Origin: Alphaproteobacteria bacterium
GTDB taxonomy: Bacteria > Pseudomonadota > Alphaproteobacteria > G02398745 > G023898745
Length of the DNA: 64,000 nt
Reading direction: 5' to 3'
Assembly: GCA_023898745.1 (NCBI GenBank)
Contig: CP060237.1
Span: forward strand, 124,001-188,000
The position numbers were made by a program, and so were the translations under genes. Shown here piece after piece: positions 16,976-25,506 of the stretch. A model generated the notes under the pieces. It worked only from the letters and a program-made list of their open reading frames with translations, was not told the DNA's origin and did not search any database. How positions within the stretch are numbered: the stretch's first letter is position 1; every line of letters begins with the position of its first letter.

Positions 16976-17513
16976 ACAACCACACCTCATCATATCCGCC
17001 CCATCGGGCGCAGGAAAAACAACACTTATTCGAGAACTCTTAAAAACAGATCCGAAATTTCAGCTCGCTGTATCTATGACAACGCGCCCTAAACGCTCAT
17101 TAGAAACGGAAGGAAAAGATTATTATTTTTCTGACATTCCAACATTTCAAGACTATATTGCAAAAGAAAAATTTCTTGAGCACGCAAAAATCTATAGCAA
17201 CTATTATGGCACACCAAAATCAGAGTTGCTGCGCTTGAAGGATTTTCGCATTATCTTTGATGTAGATATACATGGTATGCGTCAAATCAAGCAAAACTTA
17301 CCTAGCGCCAAATCTATTTTTATTACCCCACCTTCTCTTGCAACATTAGAACAAAGATTAATCACGCGCGCTCAGGATACAGCTGAAGTGATTAAAGAGC
17401 GAGTTGCTCTGGCACAACGAGATATGAGTTATCAGAATGAATATGATTACATTGTTTTAAATGATTGTTTAAAAACAGCGACATGTAATATGCGAGATAT
17501 TGTAAAACTTTAA
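16950..17513 (+). CDS. gmk: Guanylate kinase
   Basis: A 187-residue GMP kinase (GMP to GDP). It has the P-loop SAPSGAGKTTL near residue 20, the GMP-binding region SMTTRPKRSLETEGKDYYFS and FDVDIHGMRQIK, followed by the lid and RDMSYQNEYDYIVLND. ATG at 16950 is preferred, because the frame extends upstream to 16908 only inside mltG. It overlaps mltG by 26 bases and closes the serS-mltG-gmk operon. Confidence 0.95.
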   Translation: MSETIKTDKQPHLIISAPSGAGKTTLIRELLKTDPKFQLAVSMTTRPKRSLETEGKDYYFSDIPTFQDYIAKEKFLEHAKIYSNYYGTPKSELLRLKDFRIIFDVDIHGMRQIKQNLPSAKSIFITPPSLATLEQRLITRAQDTAEVIKERVALAQRDMSYQNEYDYIVLNDCLKTATCNMRDIVKL

Positions 17514-17573
17514 CTGCTTTTTAAGGGGAGATTGCGCGTAATAATCGTAGAACAACCTAACTGAGAGGCGAAT

Positions 17574-18464
17574 ATGCTTCTACTCTTATTCACATCAAAC
17601 GAACCTACTGCGGAAATGCCTGGAGGAGTTCCTGGAAACCTTCCTCCAGGGACGTATAATGGACCCACAACAGAAGGCACTGACAGCGGAGCAGTCTACA
17701 CAAAACTCGATATCAAATATCCTATGGGCTCACACTTAAAACCTTATTTTCATGATTCAGAACAGGAAAAAGTTGGACAAGCTTATGAAACTTTTAAAAT
17801 CAACACGGACACTAGGGACATAAGAGGCGCGATAGGTGATGCGACAGCCTTAGATGAACAACTTCATGCCATAATGGGCAAACCAGACACAGATGCTACA
17901 ATCACACCAGTATCAGCTAGACACGCTTTGAAAAAAATCAGAGGTATGTCAGTCGTTATGGAAAAAATTACAGCTTACCAAACAAAAACGGATAAGGATG
18001 CAAGACAACACAATTCTGACGCACCAGCCTTAAAAATTTTAGAACCTTTGGAAAGAGTGCTTATTATTCTATCGAAAGAGCAAGTCGATCACTTTGCAGC
18101 TTCGGCTAGAAATGGCGCGCAAGAAGAGTTCAAAACAAAACTTCGAGAAATATTCGCCAAAAGGCTTGATCAACCAAGCGATCGTGACTTGAACTTCTTA
18201 AGGGCTTTGGTTGATCAGACAGCCGCAACATCTATGACATCAGCTCAAACAGATACGTTTAGACAAATCTTACAAACGTTTGCACAACAGCCTAATGTAT
18301 TTGATAGCGCATCCCCTGCCCTTCAATCTTTGGATGCACAGTATGTTGAATCTTTGGCAGATTCGACCAACCCTGCTGAAAAAGCACTTTACCTTCTATC
18401 CCCTGAGAGAAAACCAAAACCTCAAGGTGATTCAGCTGGTAGTAGCTGTTGTGTAGTTGCTTAG
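17574..18464 (+). CDS. Exported protein with a C-terminal CaaX-like motif (candidate effector)
   Basis: This 296-residue protein of unknown family starts with a short leader, MLLLLFTSNEPTA. A TGA lies just three codons upstream and an AGAGG ribosome-binding site fixes the ATG. The body is a Pro/Gly-rich segment, then helical charged sequence without recognisable domains. The last residues read SPERKPKPQGDSAGSSCCVV plus A. This is a basic, flexible tail ending in Cys-Val-Val-Ala, which fits the eukaryotic CaaX prenylation signal with a preceding Cys that could be palmitoylated. Host lipidation is an inference. The 3' end overlaps the convergent rpiB by four bases. Confidence 0.65.
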   Translation: MLLLLFTSNEPTAEMPGGVPGNLPPGTYNGPTTEGTDSGAVYTKLDIKYPMGSHLKPYFHDSEQEKVGQAYETFKINTDTRDIRGAIGDATALDEQLHAIMGKPDTDATITPVSARHALKKIRGMSVVMEKITAYQTKTDKDARQHNSDAPALKILEPLERVLIILSKEQVDHFAASARNGAQEEFKTKLREIFAKRLDQPSDRDLNFLRALVDQTAATSMTSAQTDTFRQILQTFAQQPNVFDSASPALQSLDAQYVESLADSTNPAEKALYLLSPERKPKPQGDSAGSSCCVVA

Positions 18465-18877
18465 CTAGATATTAAAGCTAATCTTCTTACATGACGTTCT
18501 TCATTCAAAAATGGAATTCTGAAAAACCCATCAATAATTTCAGCAAACGGATCTTGCGATCTAGCAGCTAAACACAAAACATTTATATTGTTGTGATGGC
18601 GTGCAAGCGTCACCTCTTCAACCGAATGACAAACAGCTGCTCTTATATGTTTAAAACGATTTGCAGCCATGCAAATCCCAATACCTGAGCCGCATAACAG
18701 GATCCCCCTTGAGCCATCATCGATATGATCTGCTAATTTTTTAGCATAAATCGGATAATCTGAAGATTCGGAACTATCTGCACCTAAATCTATTACCTCT
18801 CCATACTTCTCAAGAACAAAAAGAAGTGTTTTTTTGACATTGTAGCCTGCATGATCGTTGGCAATATATATTTTCAT
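18461..18877 (-). CDS. rpiB: Ribose-5-phosphate isomerase B
   Basis: A 138-residue RpiB/LacAB-type sugar-phosphate isomerase interconverting ribose-5-phosphate and ribulose-5-phosphate. The family blocks are IYIANDHAGYNVKK, VIDLGADSSESSDYPIYAKK, LLCGSGIGICMAANRFKHIR (anion-hole and active-site Cys) and HHNNINVLCLAARS. The start has a textbook AGGAGGT ribosome-binding site seven bases upstream. The length is slightly short but complete. Confidence 0.95.
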   Translation of the reverse strand: MKIYIANDHAGYNVKKTLLFVLEKYGEVIDLGADSSESSDYPIYAKKLADHIDDGSRGILLCGSGIGICMAANRFKHIRAAVCHSVEEVTLARHHNNINVLCLAARSQDPFAEIIDGFFRIPFLNEERHVRRLALISS

Positions 18878-18899
18878 AACTTTACCTCCTATTTGAATG

Positions 18900-18964
18900 C
18901 GTCATCACGAGGAGCGAAGCGACGTGGTGATCGATGGATAGCCACGCTACGCTCTCCATAACGG
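18900..18964. repeat. Dispersed palindromic element, full copy
   Basis: CGTCATCACGAGGAGCGAAG and GACGTGGTGATC, then GATAGCCACGCTACGCTC and CATAACGG. It lies between rpiB and the DedA gene and ends at the DedA stop. Confidence 0.8.
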
Positions 18965-19549
18965 TCAGTCAACTACTGGTGACAACTTCTTGGAAATCTT
19001 ATGTATAAACCCAATAATTACCATACTCACCAAAAGAATAATGCCATATTTAAATACACCTTGAACCTTTTCCAAATAGTAAAAAATTAATTCACCCAAA
19101 AAATACCCAGCTGCACAGCTTATAACGGCCCAGACAATAGCTGAAATAAAATTCAATATCATAAATTTCCTTGGCGGAATATTTGCCGCACCAATCACCA
19201 AGGGACTCAAAATCCGAATACCATAGACAAATCTAAATGACATAATAAATGTTGTTGTGTATTTTTCTAATAACTCTGTGATACGTCGAGATCTCTTCTT
19301 AAGTGTTGGAAAACGCGTATACACTCTCGGACCAAAGATACGCCCAATAAAATACAATGCTTGATCTGCAATTAAAGTGCCCATAAATGCTGCCACTGCC
19401 ACTTGATAGATCTGTAACTTACCTTGACTCGCAAAAATAGATGCCGTTAAAACAATAGACTCACCTTCGATCATTGCCGCTAAAAAGACAGCCAAATAAC
19501 CGTAGTTGGTAAGGAAATTTTGAAAGGCATCTGCAGCAACAAGAATCAT
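18965..19549 (-). CDS. DedA-family membrane protein
   Basis: A 194-residue DedA/SNARE-associated (VTT domain) inner-membrane protein. Members are implicated in lipid carrier or phospholipid translocation and envelope homeostasis. The family pattern is visible: YGYLAVFLAAMIEGESIVLT, then GTLIADQALYFIGRIFG, and FRFVYGIRILSPLVIGAANI with the conserved R-x3-G-x-R. Four to five hydrophobic segments are present. It precedes no obvious partner; cdsA and uppS are the next genes upstream on the same strand. Confidence 0.88.
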   Translation of the reverse strand: MILVAADAFQNFLTNYGYLAVFLAAMIEGESIVLTASIFASQGKLQIYQVAVAAFMGTLIADQALYFIGRIFGPRVYTRFPTLKKRSRRITELLEKYTTTFIMSFRFVYGIRILSPLVIGAANIPPRKFMILNFISAIVWAVISCAAGYFLGELIFYYLEKVQGVFKYGIILLVSMVIIGFIHKISKKLSPVVD

Positions 19550-19571
19550 TTTATGTGATTTTATTTTTATA

Positions 19572-20231
19572 TTACGTCATAGAAATGATTTGCATCAACA
19601 AAAAGCCAAAAAGGATTCCATAAAAAGAATCAAAACGATCCAAAACCCCTCCATGACCTGGAATTAAATTCCCAGAATCTTTAACGCCATAGAGGCGTTT
19701 AATTTTTGATACAAAAAGATCACCTAATAAAGCGCATATCATATAAAACACAACCATAATTAGTATATATGATACAGAAAGATCTTTAGCTGCTAAACGC
19801 ACTGCATTAGCAAAAGACAAACCATATTGGAGATATGTTAAACACCCAATTCCATATATTCCAATAATAGATGTGATTAAACTTCCTAAAAACCCTGTCC
19901 AGGTTTTTCCTGGGCTGACAGATGGGCAAATCTTCGGACCGCCTAAAATTTTTCCAAATATATATCCACCTATATCATGCGCCCAAGCGCCAACAATCAT
20001 GAAAAATATTTGTTCTTTTGGCAGAAAAAATATACTTGCGCAACCTGCAGTTACCCCAATCGCATAAACCACAACAATCGCCTTAATAGGTCGAAATTGA
20101 GATAGTTCATAAAAACTGCCGCTCAATAACAACACAGCAAAAATGTTTTTCATCCATGTGTGATATCCAATCCCAATCCCGATCCACATAATAAATACAC
20201 CACTAATGGCACGTAGCAGTAAATTACTCAT
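19572..20231 (-). CDS. cdsA: Phosphatidate cytidylyltransferase
   Basis: This is CDP-diacylglycerol synthase of about 219 residues, a multi-pass membrane enzyme making CDP-DAG from phosphatidate and CTP. The C-terminal family signature is clear: SKIKRLYGVKDSGNLIPGHG followed by GVLDRFDS. Upstream segments include WAHDIGGYIFGKILGGPKI and SPGKTWTGF. ATG at 20231 (MSNLLLRAISG) lies eight bases after GGAGG and is preferred over the GTG codons just before it. It follows uppS with a palindromic element between them, the usual lipid/envelope gene order. Confidence 0.93.
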   Translation of the reverse strand: MSNLLLRAISGVFIMWIGIGIGYHTWMKNIFAVLLLSGSFYELSQFRPIKAIVVVYAIGVTAGCASIFFLPKEQIFFMIVGAWAHDIGGYIFGKILGGPKICPSVSPGKTWTGFLGSLITSIIGIYGIGCLTYLQYGLSFANAVRLAAKDLSVSYILIMVVFYMICALLGDLFVSKIKRLYGVKDSGNLIPGHGGVLDRFDSFYGILFGFLLMQIISMT

Positions 20232-20242
20232 CACCACCCTCC

Positions 20243-20328
20243 GTCATCACGAGGAGCGAAGCGCCGTGGTGATCCACAATAGATGGCCACGCCGCCTTCG
20301 CTAAAGCTACGGCGCGCTCGCCACGATA
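20243..20328. repeat. Dispersed palindromic element, full copy
   Basis: CGTCATCACGAGGAGCGAAG and GCCGTGGTGATCC, then GATGGCCACGCC and a GGCGCGCTCGCC arm. It separates uppS from cdsA. Confidence 0.8.
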
Positions 20329-20339
20329 CACTGCACTTC

Positions 20340-20993
20340 TCATAACCCAAACCTTCTCTCCCGTTGCCCAAACTCTTCAACAACCTTATGAAAATCCTCC
20401 CGCGTAAAATCTGGCCAATGTTTTTGTATAAAAAAGAATTCAGAATATGCACTTTCAAATAATAAAAAATTACTCACACGCATCTCACCACTTGTCCGAA
20501 TAACAATTTCTGGATCTGGCAATCCAACAGTCGATAAAAATTGCGGAAACTCCTCAGGCTTTGCGCCTACTTTTATCATCTTCTCTACCGCTTGGATAAT
20601 ATCTGAACGTCCACTGTAACCTAAGCAGAAATTCAAATGTAGCTTTGTTTCTTTAGGTGTTTTATGCGCCAATTGAATTAAATCATCAACATCGCCGCCT
20701 AATATTTTCGTATCTCCAATAAAGCGAATTTCACACCCTTGCCTCACCGCTTCTTCACACATAGGGGTCAAAAATTTTTTGAAAATAAACTTTATATTTT
20801 TCACCCAATCCGCAGATCTTTTAGCATTTTCCTTAGATAGCACAAAGAAAGTGAGGTGCTGGATATTTAGCTTAATCGCCTCTTCTACCGTTGCTTTTAA
20901 GACGTCTATACCTTGTTCATACCCTTGTATAATGGATTTGCCGTTATTACGGGCCCACCTTCTATTACCATCAGGAACAATTGCAACATGCAT
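20340..20993 (-). CDS. uppS: Undecaprenyl diphosphate synthase
   Basis: A 217-residue cis-prenyltransferase making undecaprenyl-PP, the lipid carrier for peptidoglycan and glycans. The signatures are VAIVPDGNRRWARNNG (catalytic Asp), GYEQGIDVLKATVEEAIKL, LTFFVLSKENAKRS and the terminal IVIRTSGEMRVSNFLLFESA followed by YSEFFF. The family's H-x2-G after the first motif is replaced by GYEQG. It is slightly shorter than the usual 230-250 residues. It is the first gene of the uppS-cdsA run. Confidence 0.93.
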   Translation of the reverse strand: MHVAIVPDGNRRWARNNGKSIIQGYEQGIDVLKATVEEAIKLNIQHLTFFVLSKENAKRSADWVKNIKFIFKKFLTPMCEEAVRQGCEIRFIGDTKILGGDVDDLIQLAHKTPKETKLHLNFCLGYSGRSDIIQAVEKMIKVGAKPEEFPQFLSTVGLPDPEIVIRTSGEMRVSNFLLFESAYSEFFFIQKHWPDFTREDFHKVVEEFGQRERRFGL

Positions 20994-21082
20994 GAAATTT
21001 ACGTTTTGTATGGATTGTAAAGTATAGGTATATTCTAGCGAATCCCACTTATAAGTTGCAAATTTAAGCTATCGGGTGCAAA

Positions 21083-22228
21083 ATGAAAAAGATAGTTTCT
21101 AGAATCAAACATATGAACACGACGAGATTAAAAAAAGTTTTACCTGCAGGATTTGCTTTCTTTTCTATGCTTTTTGGCTCAGGGAACCTCGTCTACCCTT
21201 TGCTAATTGGCCAAAACACTAAAGGGTCTTATTTATTCGGAATGATAGGTTTGACATTATCTTCTATTATCTTTAGTTTTATTGGCTATGTGAGCATAAT
21301 GTCTACTCAAGGAGACTTGAAGAAATATTTTTCTGAGATGCCGCATACGTTATATTTTTTCATGATGTTAGCAATCTTCCTTATCATCGGTCCATTCTTG
21401 GTCATACCGAGATGCACACTAGTTGCCTTTGGAGGATTAAAAGAACTGTTCCCTAATATTGAATTAGCGTATTTTGCTTTATTTTATCTGCTGACTGCTT
21501 TTTTTCTTTCGTTTAAAGAAGAAAAGGTTATTGATATCATTGGGAAATATCTCACCCCTCTCAAACTAGGCGGAATTTTATTTGTTATATTTGGGGCATT
21601 ATACGTATTGCCAGATTTTAACCTTGAGTCTACATCTTGGGCACATGCTCTTTCTGAAGGGATCGTGAATGGATATAAACCTATGGATCTAATAGGTGTA
21701 TTATTTTTCGCATCAATTATTCATAAATCTTTAGAAACGCAACTCGCAGAAGAAAACAACAAGGACCCTAAGGAACTCAACAGAAGAGGCATGTTAGTGG
21801 GTCTTGTAGGACTTTCATGTATTGGGATTATATATTTATTTCTATTATTTTTAGGCGCAAAGTATGCCTTTTATACGGAAGGTTTAGATAAGGAGTTGAT
21901 TCTGCCACGCATCACAACTATTGCGCTTGGAAAGCTGGCAACAGCGACAATCGCATTTACCTTATTTTTTGCAACGCTTGCGACCTCTGTAACGCTATGC
22001 AATGTTTTCACTGATTTTTTTGTGAACACGCTTCTACGAGGTATGATCTCAAGAAAATCTGGACTAATTTTAACTGTTGTAACGTCATTTGTTATGACAA
22101 TGCTTGGATTTGATTTTATTGATTACCTTGCTGGTAACTTTATTTTGTGGTGGTTGTATCCATTCTTAATGTCGTTTGTGATTTTCAAATCTTTAAAAAC
22201 ATATTATTTGCGAATGAAAAGCACGTAG
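21083..22228 (+). CDS. Branched-chain amino-acid carrier, BrnQ/LIVCS family (copy 1)
   Basis: A 381-residue, roughly 12-helix permease. The N-terminal LIVCS signature is AGFAFFSMLFGSGNLVYPLL followed by IGQ, with IGPFLVIPRCTLVAFGG later, and repeated long hydrophobic segments. BrnQ proteins import Leu, Ile and Val with Na+ or H+. It may start at 21083 or at the internal ATG 21113. A paralogue with the same layout follows after a palindromic element, so this is a tandem duplication. Such import would suit a host-dependent cell. Confidence 0.85.
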   Translation: MKKIVSRIKHMNTTRLKKVLPAGFAFFSMLFGSGNLVYPLLIGQNTKGSYLFGMIGLTLSSIIFSFIGYVSIMSTQGDLKKYFSEMPHTLYFFMMLAIFLIIGPFLVIPRCTLVAFGGLKELFPNIELAYFALFYLLTAFFLSFKEEKVIDIIGKYLTPLKLGGILFVIFGALYVLPDFNLESTSWAHALSEGIVNGYKPMDLIGVLFFASIIHKSLETQLAEENNKDPKELNRRGMLVGLVGLSCIGIIYLFLLFLGAKYAFYTEGLDKELILPRITTIALGKLATATIAFTLFFATLATSVTLCNVFTDFFVNTLLRGMISRKSGLILTVVTSFVMTMLGFDFIDYLAGNFILWWLYPFLMSFVIFKSLKTYYLRMKST

Positions 22229-22239
22229 CGTAATTGCAA

Positions 22240-22306
22240 CGTCATGGCGAGTGAAGCGTGGCTATCCATAATGGATCACCATGTCGCTGCGCTCCTCGTG
22301 ATGACG
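22240..22306. repeat. Dispersed palindromic element, full copy
   Basis: CGTCATGGCGAGTGAAGCGT and GGCTATCCA, then GGATCACCATGTCGCTGCGC and TCCTCGTGATGACG. It separates the two BrnQ paralogues. Confidence 0.85.
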
Positions 22307-22384
22307 CATCTACAGTCTCAACGAAATTTGCGAAAATGAGCAATATCCTGCACACTAAGTCGTACTTCTAAATTGAGATTATTT

Positions 22385-23488
22385 ATGACTCTCGCGCGAA
22401 TAAAAAAAGTATTTCCCACAGGTTTAGCATTTTTTGCCTTAGTCTTTGGATCTGGCAATCTGGTGTTCCCTTTATTAACAGGGCAAAAAGCTTGCGGCTC
22501 TTATCCCTTTGGAATGATAGGCCTTATGCTAACAACTGTTATTATATCTTTTATAAGCTATATAGGTGTCATTTCCTCCAATGGCAGCGTGCGAGAATAT
22601 TTTAAAGAACTTCCAGATTTTGCCTATTGGTTCATCACACTCGTTATATTTTTTGTGATAGGCCCACTGTACGTCATCCCAAGATGCGCTTTGGTTGCTT
22701 TTGGAGGTGCAAAAGAGCTGTTTCCACAACTCCAGATTGCTTACTTCTCGTTTGGATTTTTAGCAACTGCTTTTGTGCTCGCAATAAAAGAAGAAAAAGT
22801 TGTTGGAATTCTTGAAAAATTTATAACACCTTTCAAATTGGGTAGCATTCTTTTTATTGTATTGGGCGCCCTATATATGGCGCCTGAAGGTGCGCTACCC
22901 ATTATAACACCATATTACGCATTTATCGAAGGCATGAAAGATGGATATCAGCCGATGGACATGTTAGGTATTATCTTTTTCTCAAGCTTGTTTTTTACTG
23001 CTATAAAGCAACAATTAAAAGCAGAAAAAAATAATGATCCGCAAGAATTTTACAAAAGAAATTTTTGGGTTGGTGTCATTGGTCTATTGTGCATTGGCGC
23101 TGTTTATTTATTACTCGTTTTGTTGGGCGCAAAATATTCTTTACATACACAAAACCTACCTGGGGAACAAATTTTCCCTAGAATTACACGAATTGCATTA
23201 GGAAATACAGCAGCAATTCTCATTGCTTTAAGTTTCTTTTTTTCAACGCTTGCAACCGCACTTGCGCTTCTTAACGCATTCGCAACTTTTCTTGCAGTAG
23301 ATATATTAAAAAAACGCATTGATCGTTTTACAGGACTGATCATTGCAACAATTATATCTTATGTGATGTCACTTGTGGGATTTGAAGCAATTGTTCATTT
23401 TGCAGGAACGTATATTTTATCATGGCTTTATCCATGTTTGATTATTTTTGTGATATTTAAGTTTATTAAATTAAAAGTTGTTCGATAG
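22385..23488 (+). CDS. Branched-chain amino-acid carrier, BrnQ/LIVCS family (copy 2)
   Basis: A protein of about 367 residues, clearly paralogous to the preceding gene: FGSGNLVFPLLTGQKACGSY (FGSGNLVYPLL in copy 1), IGPLYVIPRCALVAFGGAKE, and KEEKVVGILEKFITPFKLG (KEEKVIDIIGKYLTPLKLG in copy 1). About 12 membrane segments are present. The frame opens with a TTG at 22373, but ATG at 22385 gives MTLARIKKVFP, which aligns with the partner. The two copies may differ in substrate preference, which cannot be judged here. Confidence 0.85.
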   Translation: MTLARIKKVFPTGLAFFALVFGSGNLVFPLLTGQKACGSYPFGMIGLMLTTVIISFISYIGVISSNGSVREYFKELPDFAYWFITLVIFFVIGPLYVIPRCALVAFGGAKELFPQLQIAYFSFGFLATAFVLAIKEEKVVGILEKFITPFKLGSILFIVLGALYMAPEGALPIITPYYAFIEGMKDGYQPMDMLGIIFFSSLFFTAIKQQLKAEKNNDPQEFYKRNFWVGVIGLLCIGAVYLLLVLLGAKYSLHTQNLPGEQIFPRITRIALGNTAAILIALSFFFSTLATALALLNAFATFLAVDILKKRIDRFTGLIIATIISYVMSLVGFEAIVHFAGTYILSWLYPCLIIFVIFKFIKLKVVR

Positions 23489-23489
23489 T

Positions 23490-23555
23490 CGCCATCATGA
23501 GGAGCGCAGCGACGTGGTGATCTATGGACGGCCACGCTTCGCGCTTGCCATGACG
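23490..23555. repeat. Dispersed palindromic element, full copy
   Basis: CGCCATCATGAGGAGCGCAG and GACGTGGTGATC, then GACGGCCACGCTTCGCGC and TTGCCATGACG. It lies between convergent BrnQ and YeeE/YedE genes and may double as a terminator hairpin. Confidence 0.8.
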
Positions 23556-23558
23556 AGC

Positions 23559-24083
23559 TTAAACTTCTAATCTCCACGGAGAATATTTTTCAATCATCCA
23601 CAAAAAGGCAATGATAAACGCACCAAAACCAAATTTTAGAATATTCGATGTAAGTTGAATCTTTCCTTCATCCCATGCGCTAAAAACATTCATACAATCT
23701 TGACCGTAAAAATAAAACAACCCAGCAGATACAAAACATCCTGCCATTGTGAATAAGGCGTCTTTATACCCAACGCCAATTTGGGCAAACACTGTGCCTG
23801 GGCAAGCACCAGATAGACCTATTCCTATACCTAACAATCCACCTCCAACAAGACGTGTCATAAGGTTAAAAGCTTTAATATTAAAAACAAACCAGCCGAA
23901 ATGATTCATAAGATTCAGTACGATTAAGCTTGTTAATACAGCTGTTAAAAACACTTTCAGCATTGTAAAACGTGTAAACAACATTTGAGATACAATTGAA
24001 GATGCATCAAATACCTTAGATTTTTCAAATGCAAAACCGAAGATAATTCCTAGGACAATGCCTGATAAAAACGTTACAAACAT
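23559..24083 (-). CDS. YeeE/YedE-family (thiosulfate/sulfur transport) membrane protein, second half
   Basis: A 174-residue membrane protein with the C-terminal signature of YeeE/YedE sulfur transporters: GGGLLGIGIGLSGACPGTVF followed by AQIGVG, including the conserved Cys. Four to five hydrophobic segments are present. It begins directly after the stop of the companion gene 24084-24581. Together they equal one full-length YeeE/YedE transporter split into two small proteins, an arrangement also known as paired DUF395 genes. Proposed role: uptake of thiosulfate or another reduced sulfur compound. Confidence 0.82.
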   Translation of the reverse strand: MFVTFLSGIVLGIIFGFAFEKSKVFDASSIVSQMLFTRFTMLKVFLTAVLTSLIVLNLMNHFGWFVFNIKAFNLMTRLVGGGLLGIGIGLSGACPGTVFAQIGVGYKDALFTMAGCFVSAGLFYFYGQDCMNVFSAWDEGKIQLTSNILKFGFGAFIIAFLWMIEKYSPWRLEV

Positions 24084-24581
24084 TTATTTTCCTTTCCACA
24101 TACGCATCAATTGAACGGTTAAAATCGCAAATGCAAACATTGCCATTAAAGTCACCCAAGCACTTGCATCCATTTGCGCAACACCTGAAATACCATTTCC
24201 ACTTGTACAACCTTGCGCCAATCTTGCACCAAAAATTAAAAACATACCGCCAAAAAAACTCAACGCATAGCGTGTTGTTTGAGACGTAATACCAAATTCT
24301 TTTTTCCAAATTGGTGAAATTTCTGGATATTTTGCACCAGATAATCGCGCTGACCAGCAAGCACCCACAATGACACCAAATACAAGACCCAACTGCCAAA
24401 CATAATTCGGACGCACAATTTCAAAACCTTTTCCTTGAAATAAAGCTGCTAGCTGTTCAAAAACGAGGGAGTAAGATGTAGATGTGCCCAATGTTGCATT
24501 GAAGAAATATGCAATGGGAATTTGCAACAAACCGATGATGACCCCTGATATATAAGGAGACCAATTTTTCTGTATTAACAC
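24084..24581 (-). CDS. YeeE/YedE-family (thiosulfate/sulfur transport) membrane protein, first half
   Basis: A 165-residue membrane protein with the YeeE/YedE motif GGMFLIFGARLAQGCTSGNG followed by ISG. The Cys in this motif is thought to carry the sulfur substrate. Four to five hydrophobic segments are visible (YISGVIIGLLQIPIAYF, LGLVFGVIVGACWSA and others). It is immediately followed without a gap by the partner carrying the other G-C-P-G motif. No sulfur-transferase gene is beside the pair. Confidence 0.82.
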   Translation of the reverse strand: MLIQKNWSPYISGVIIGLLQIPIAYFFNATLGTSTSYSLVFEQLAALFQGKGFEIVRPNYVWQLGLVFGVIVGACWSARLSGAKYPEISPIWKKEFGITSQTTRYALSFFGGMFLIFGARLAQGCTSGNGISGVAQMDASAWVTLMAMFAFAILTVQLMRMWKGK

Positions 24582-24650
24582 GAAATTATTTATTTACCTC
24601 TGTAAGTTTAAGGTAAGCAATTTCGTTTTCTTTGTAAATACTCAACCTAA

Positions 24651-24792
24651 CGTCATCACGAGGCACGAAGCGCCGTGGTGATCCATTGTAGCTTTCCACA
24701 CGCTATAAAGAACGCTCCACAGGCCGTCATCACGAGATCTGCGAAGCAGATCGTGGTGATCCATGGATGGTCACGCTACGCTCGCCATGACG
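24651..24792. repeat. Two adjacent dispersed palindromic elements
   Basis: Two tandem variants: CGTCATCACGAGGCACGAAG with GCCGTGGTGATCC, then GTCATCACGAGATCTGCGAA with GATCGTGGTGATCC and TACGCTCGCCATGACGG. They fill the roughly 280-base gap before the ABC permease gene. Confidence 0.8.
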
Positions 24793-24864
24793 GAAACCCC
24801 TGTAAATCCTATCACCTCTATAAAAAACATGCTAATCTAACTTGAGATAAACAATAATCTTGGA

Positions 24865-25506
24865 ATGTTAGATACATTTATTGCCATTGGAAAAGGTGTT
24901 TCCAACACACTTTTATACACAGGCATTTCATTCTTTTTTAGCTTCTTTTTAGCGCTTTTTATTGCAACGTATAATAGTCGATTCAACAATATTTTAGCGA
25001 AAATTTTCAAAGTATACGTATCTATTTTTAGAGGTACACCAGTTATCGTGCAGTTGTTTTTTATTTACTTTGCAGCCCCACAAATTTTGGATATTGATAT
25101 CCCTGGATTTATGGCTGTAGTCATCACTCTATCCTTAAACTCTGGCGCATACATGAGCGAAATTATTAGATCTGGCATTGAATCTATTGATAAGGGACAA
25201 TTTGAAGCTGCAAAAACGTTAGGAATTTCACCATTTTTGATGTGGAAAGATATCATCTTAAAGCAGGTTCTGATCAATTCCATCCCTAATATCTGCAACG
25301 AATTTGTGAACTTGCTCAAAGAAACAGCAGTTGTTTCTATGATTGGTGAAAATGATATTTTGAGGCGCGCCCATACGATAGGAGCGCAAACATATTCTTA
25401 TATAGAACCTTTATTAATTGCGGCATTTTATTATTATATTTTAGTTGCAGGATTAACATTTATTTCCCGCCTGATTGAAAAAAGAGTACGCTATGATTCA
25501 TATTAA
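24865..25506 (+). CDS. Polar amino-acid ABC transporter permease
   Basis: A 213-residue HisM/GlnP-type inner-membrane permease. The N-terminal TLLYTGISFFFSFFLALFIA segment is followed by YVSIFRGTPVIVQLFF, the conserved F-R-G-T-P-x-x-x-Q motif. The EAA loop is FEAAKTLGISPFLMWKDIIL. Five transmembrane segments are likely. It overlaps the ATPase gene by 14 bases. The matching periplasmic binding protein is not in the window, so the substrate (probably Gln, Glu, His or similar) is undetermined. Confidence 0.9.
   Translation: MLDTFIAIGKGVSNTLLYTGISFFFSFFLALFIATYNSRFNNILAKIFKVYVSIFRGTPVIVQLFFIYFAAPQILDIDIPGFMAVVITLSLNSGAYMSEIIRSGIESIDKGQFEAAKTLGISPFLMWKDIILKQVLINSIPNICNEFVNLLKETAVVSMIGENDILRRAHTIGAQTYSYIEPLLIAAFYYYILVAGLTFISRLIEKRVRYDSY

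Noticed and set aside
24651..24792. Clustered palindromic repeats considered as a CRISPR array.
   Set aside because: Units vary in sequence and spacing, are dispersed through the window singly or in pairs, and no unique spacers or cas genes are present.
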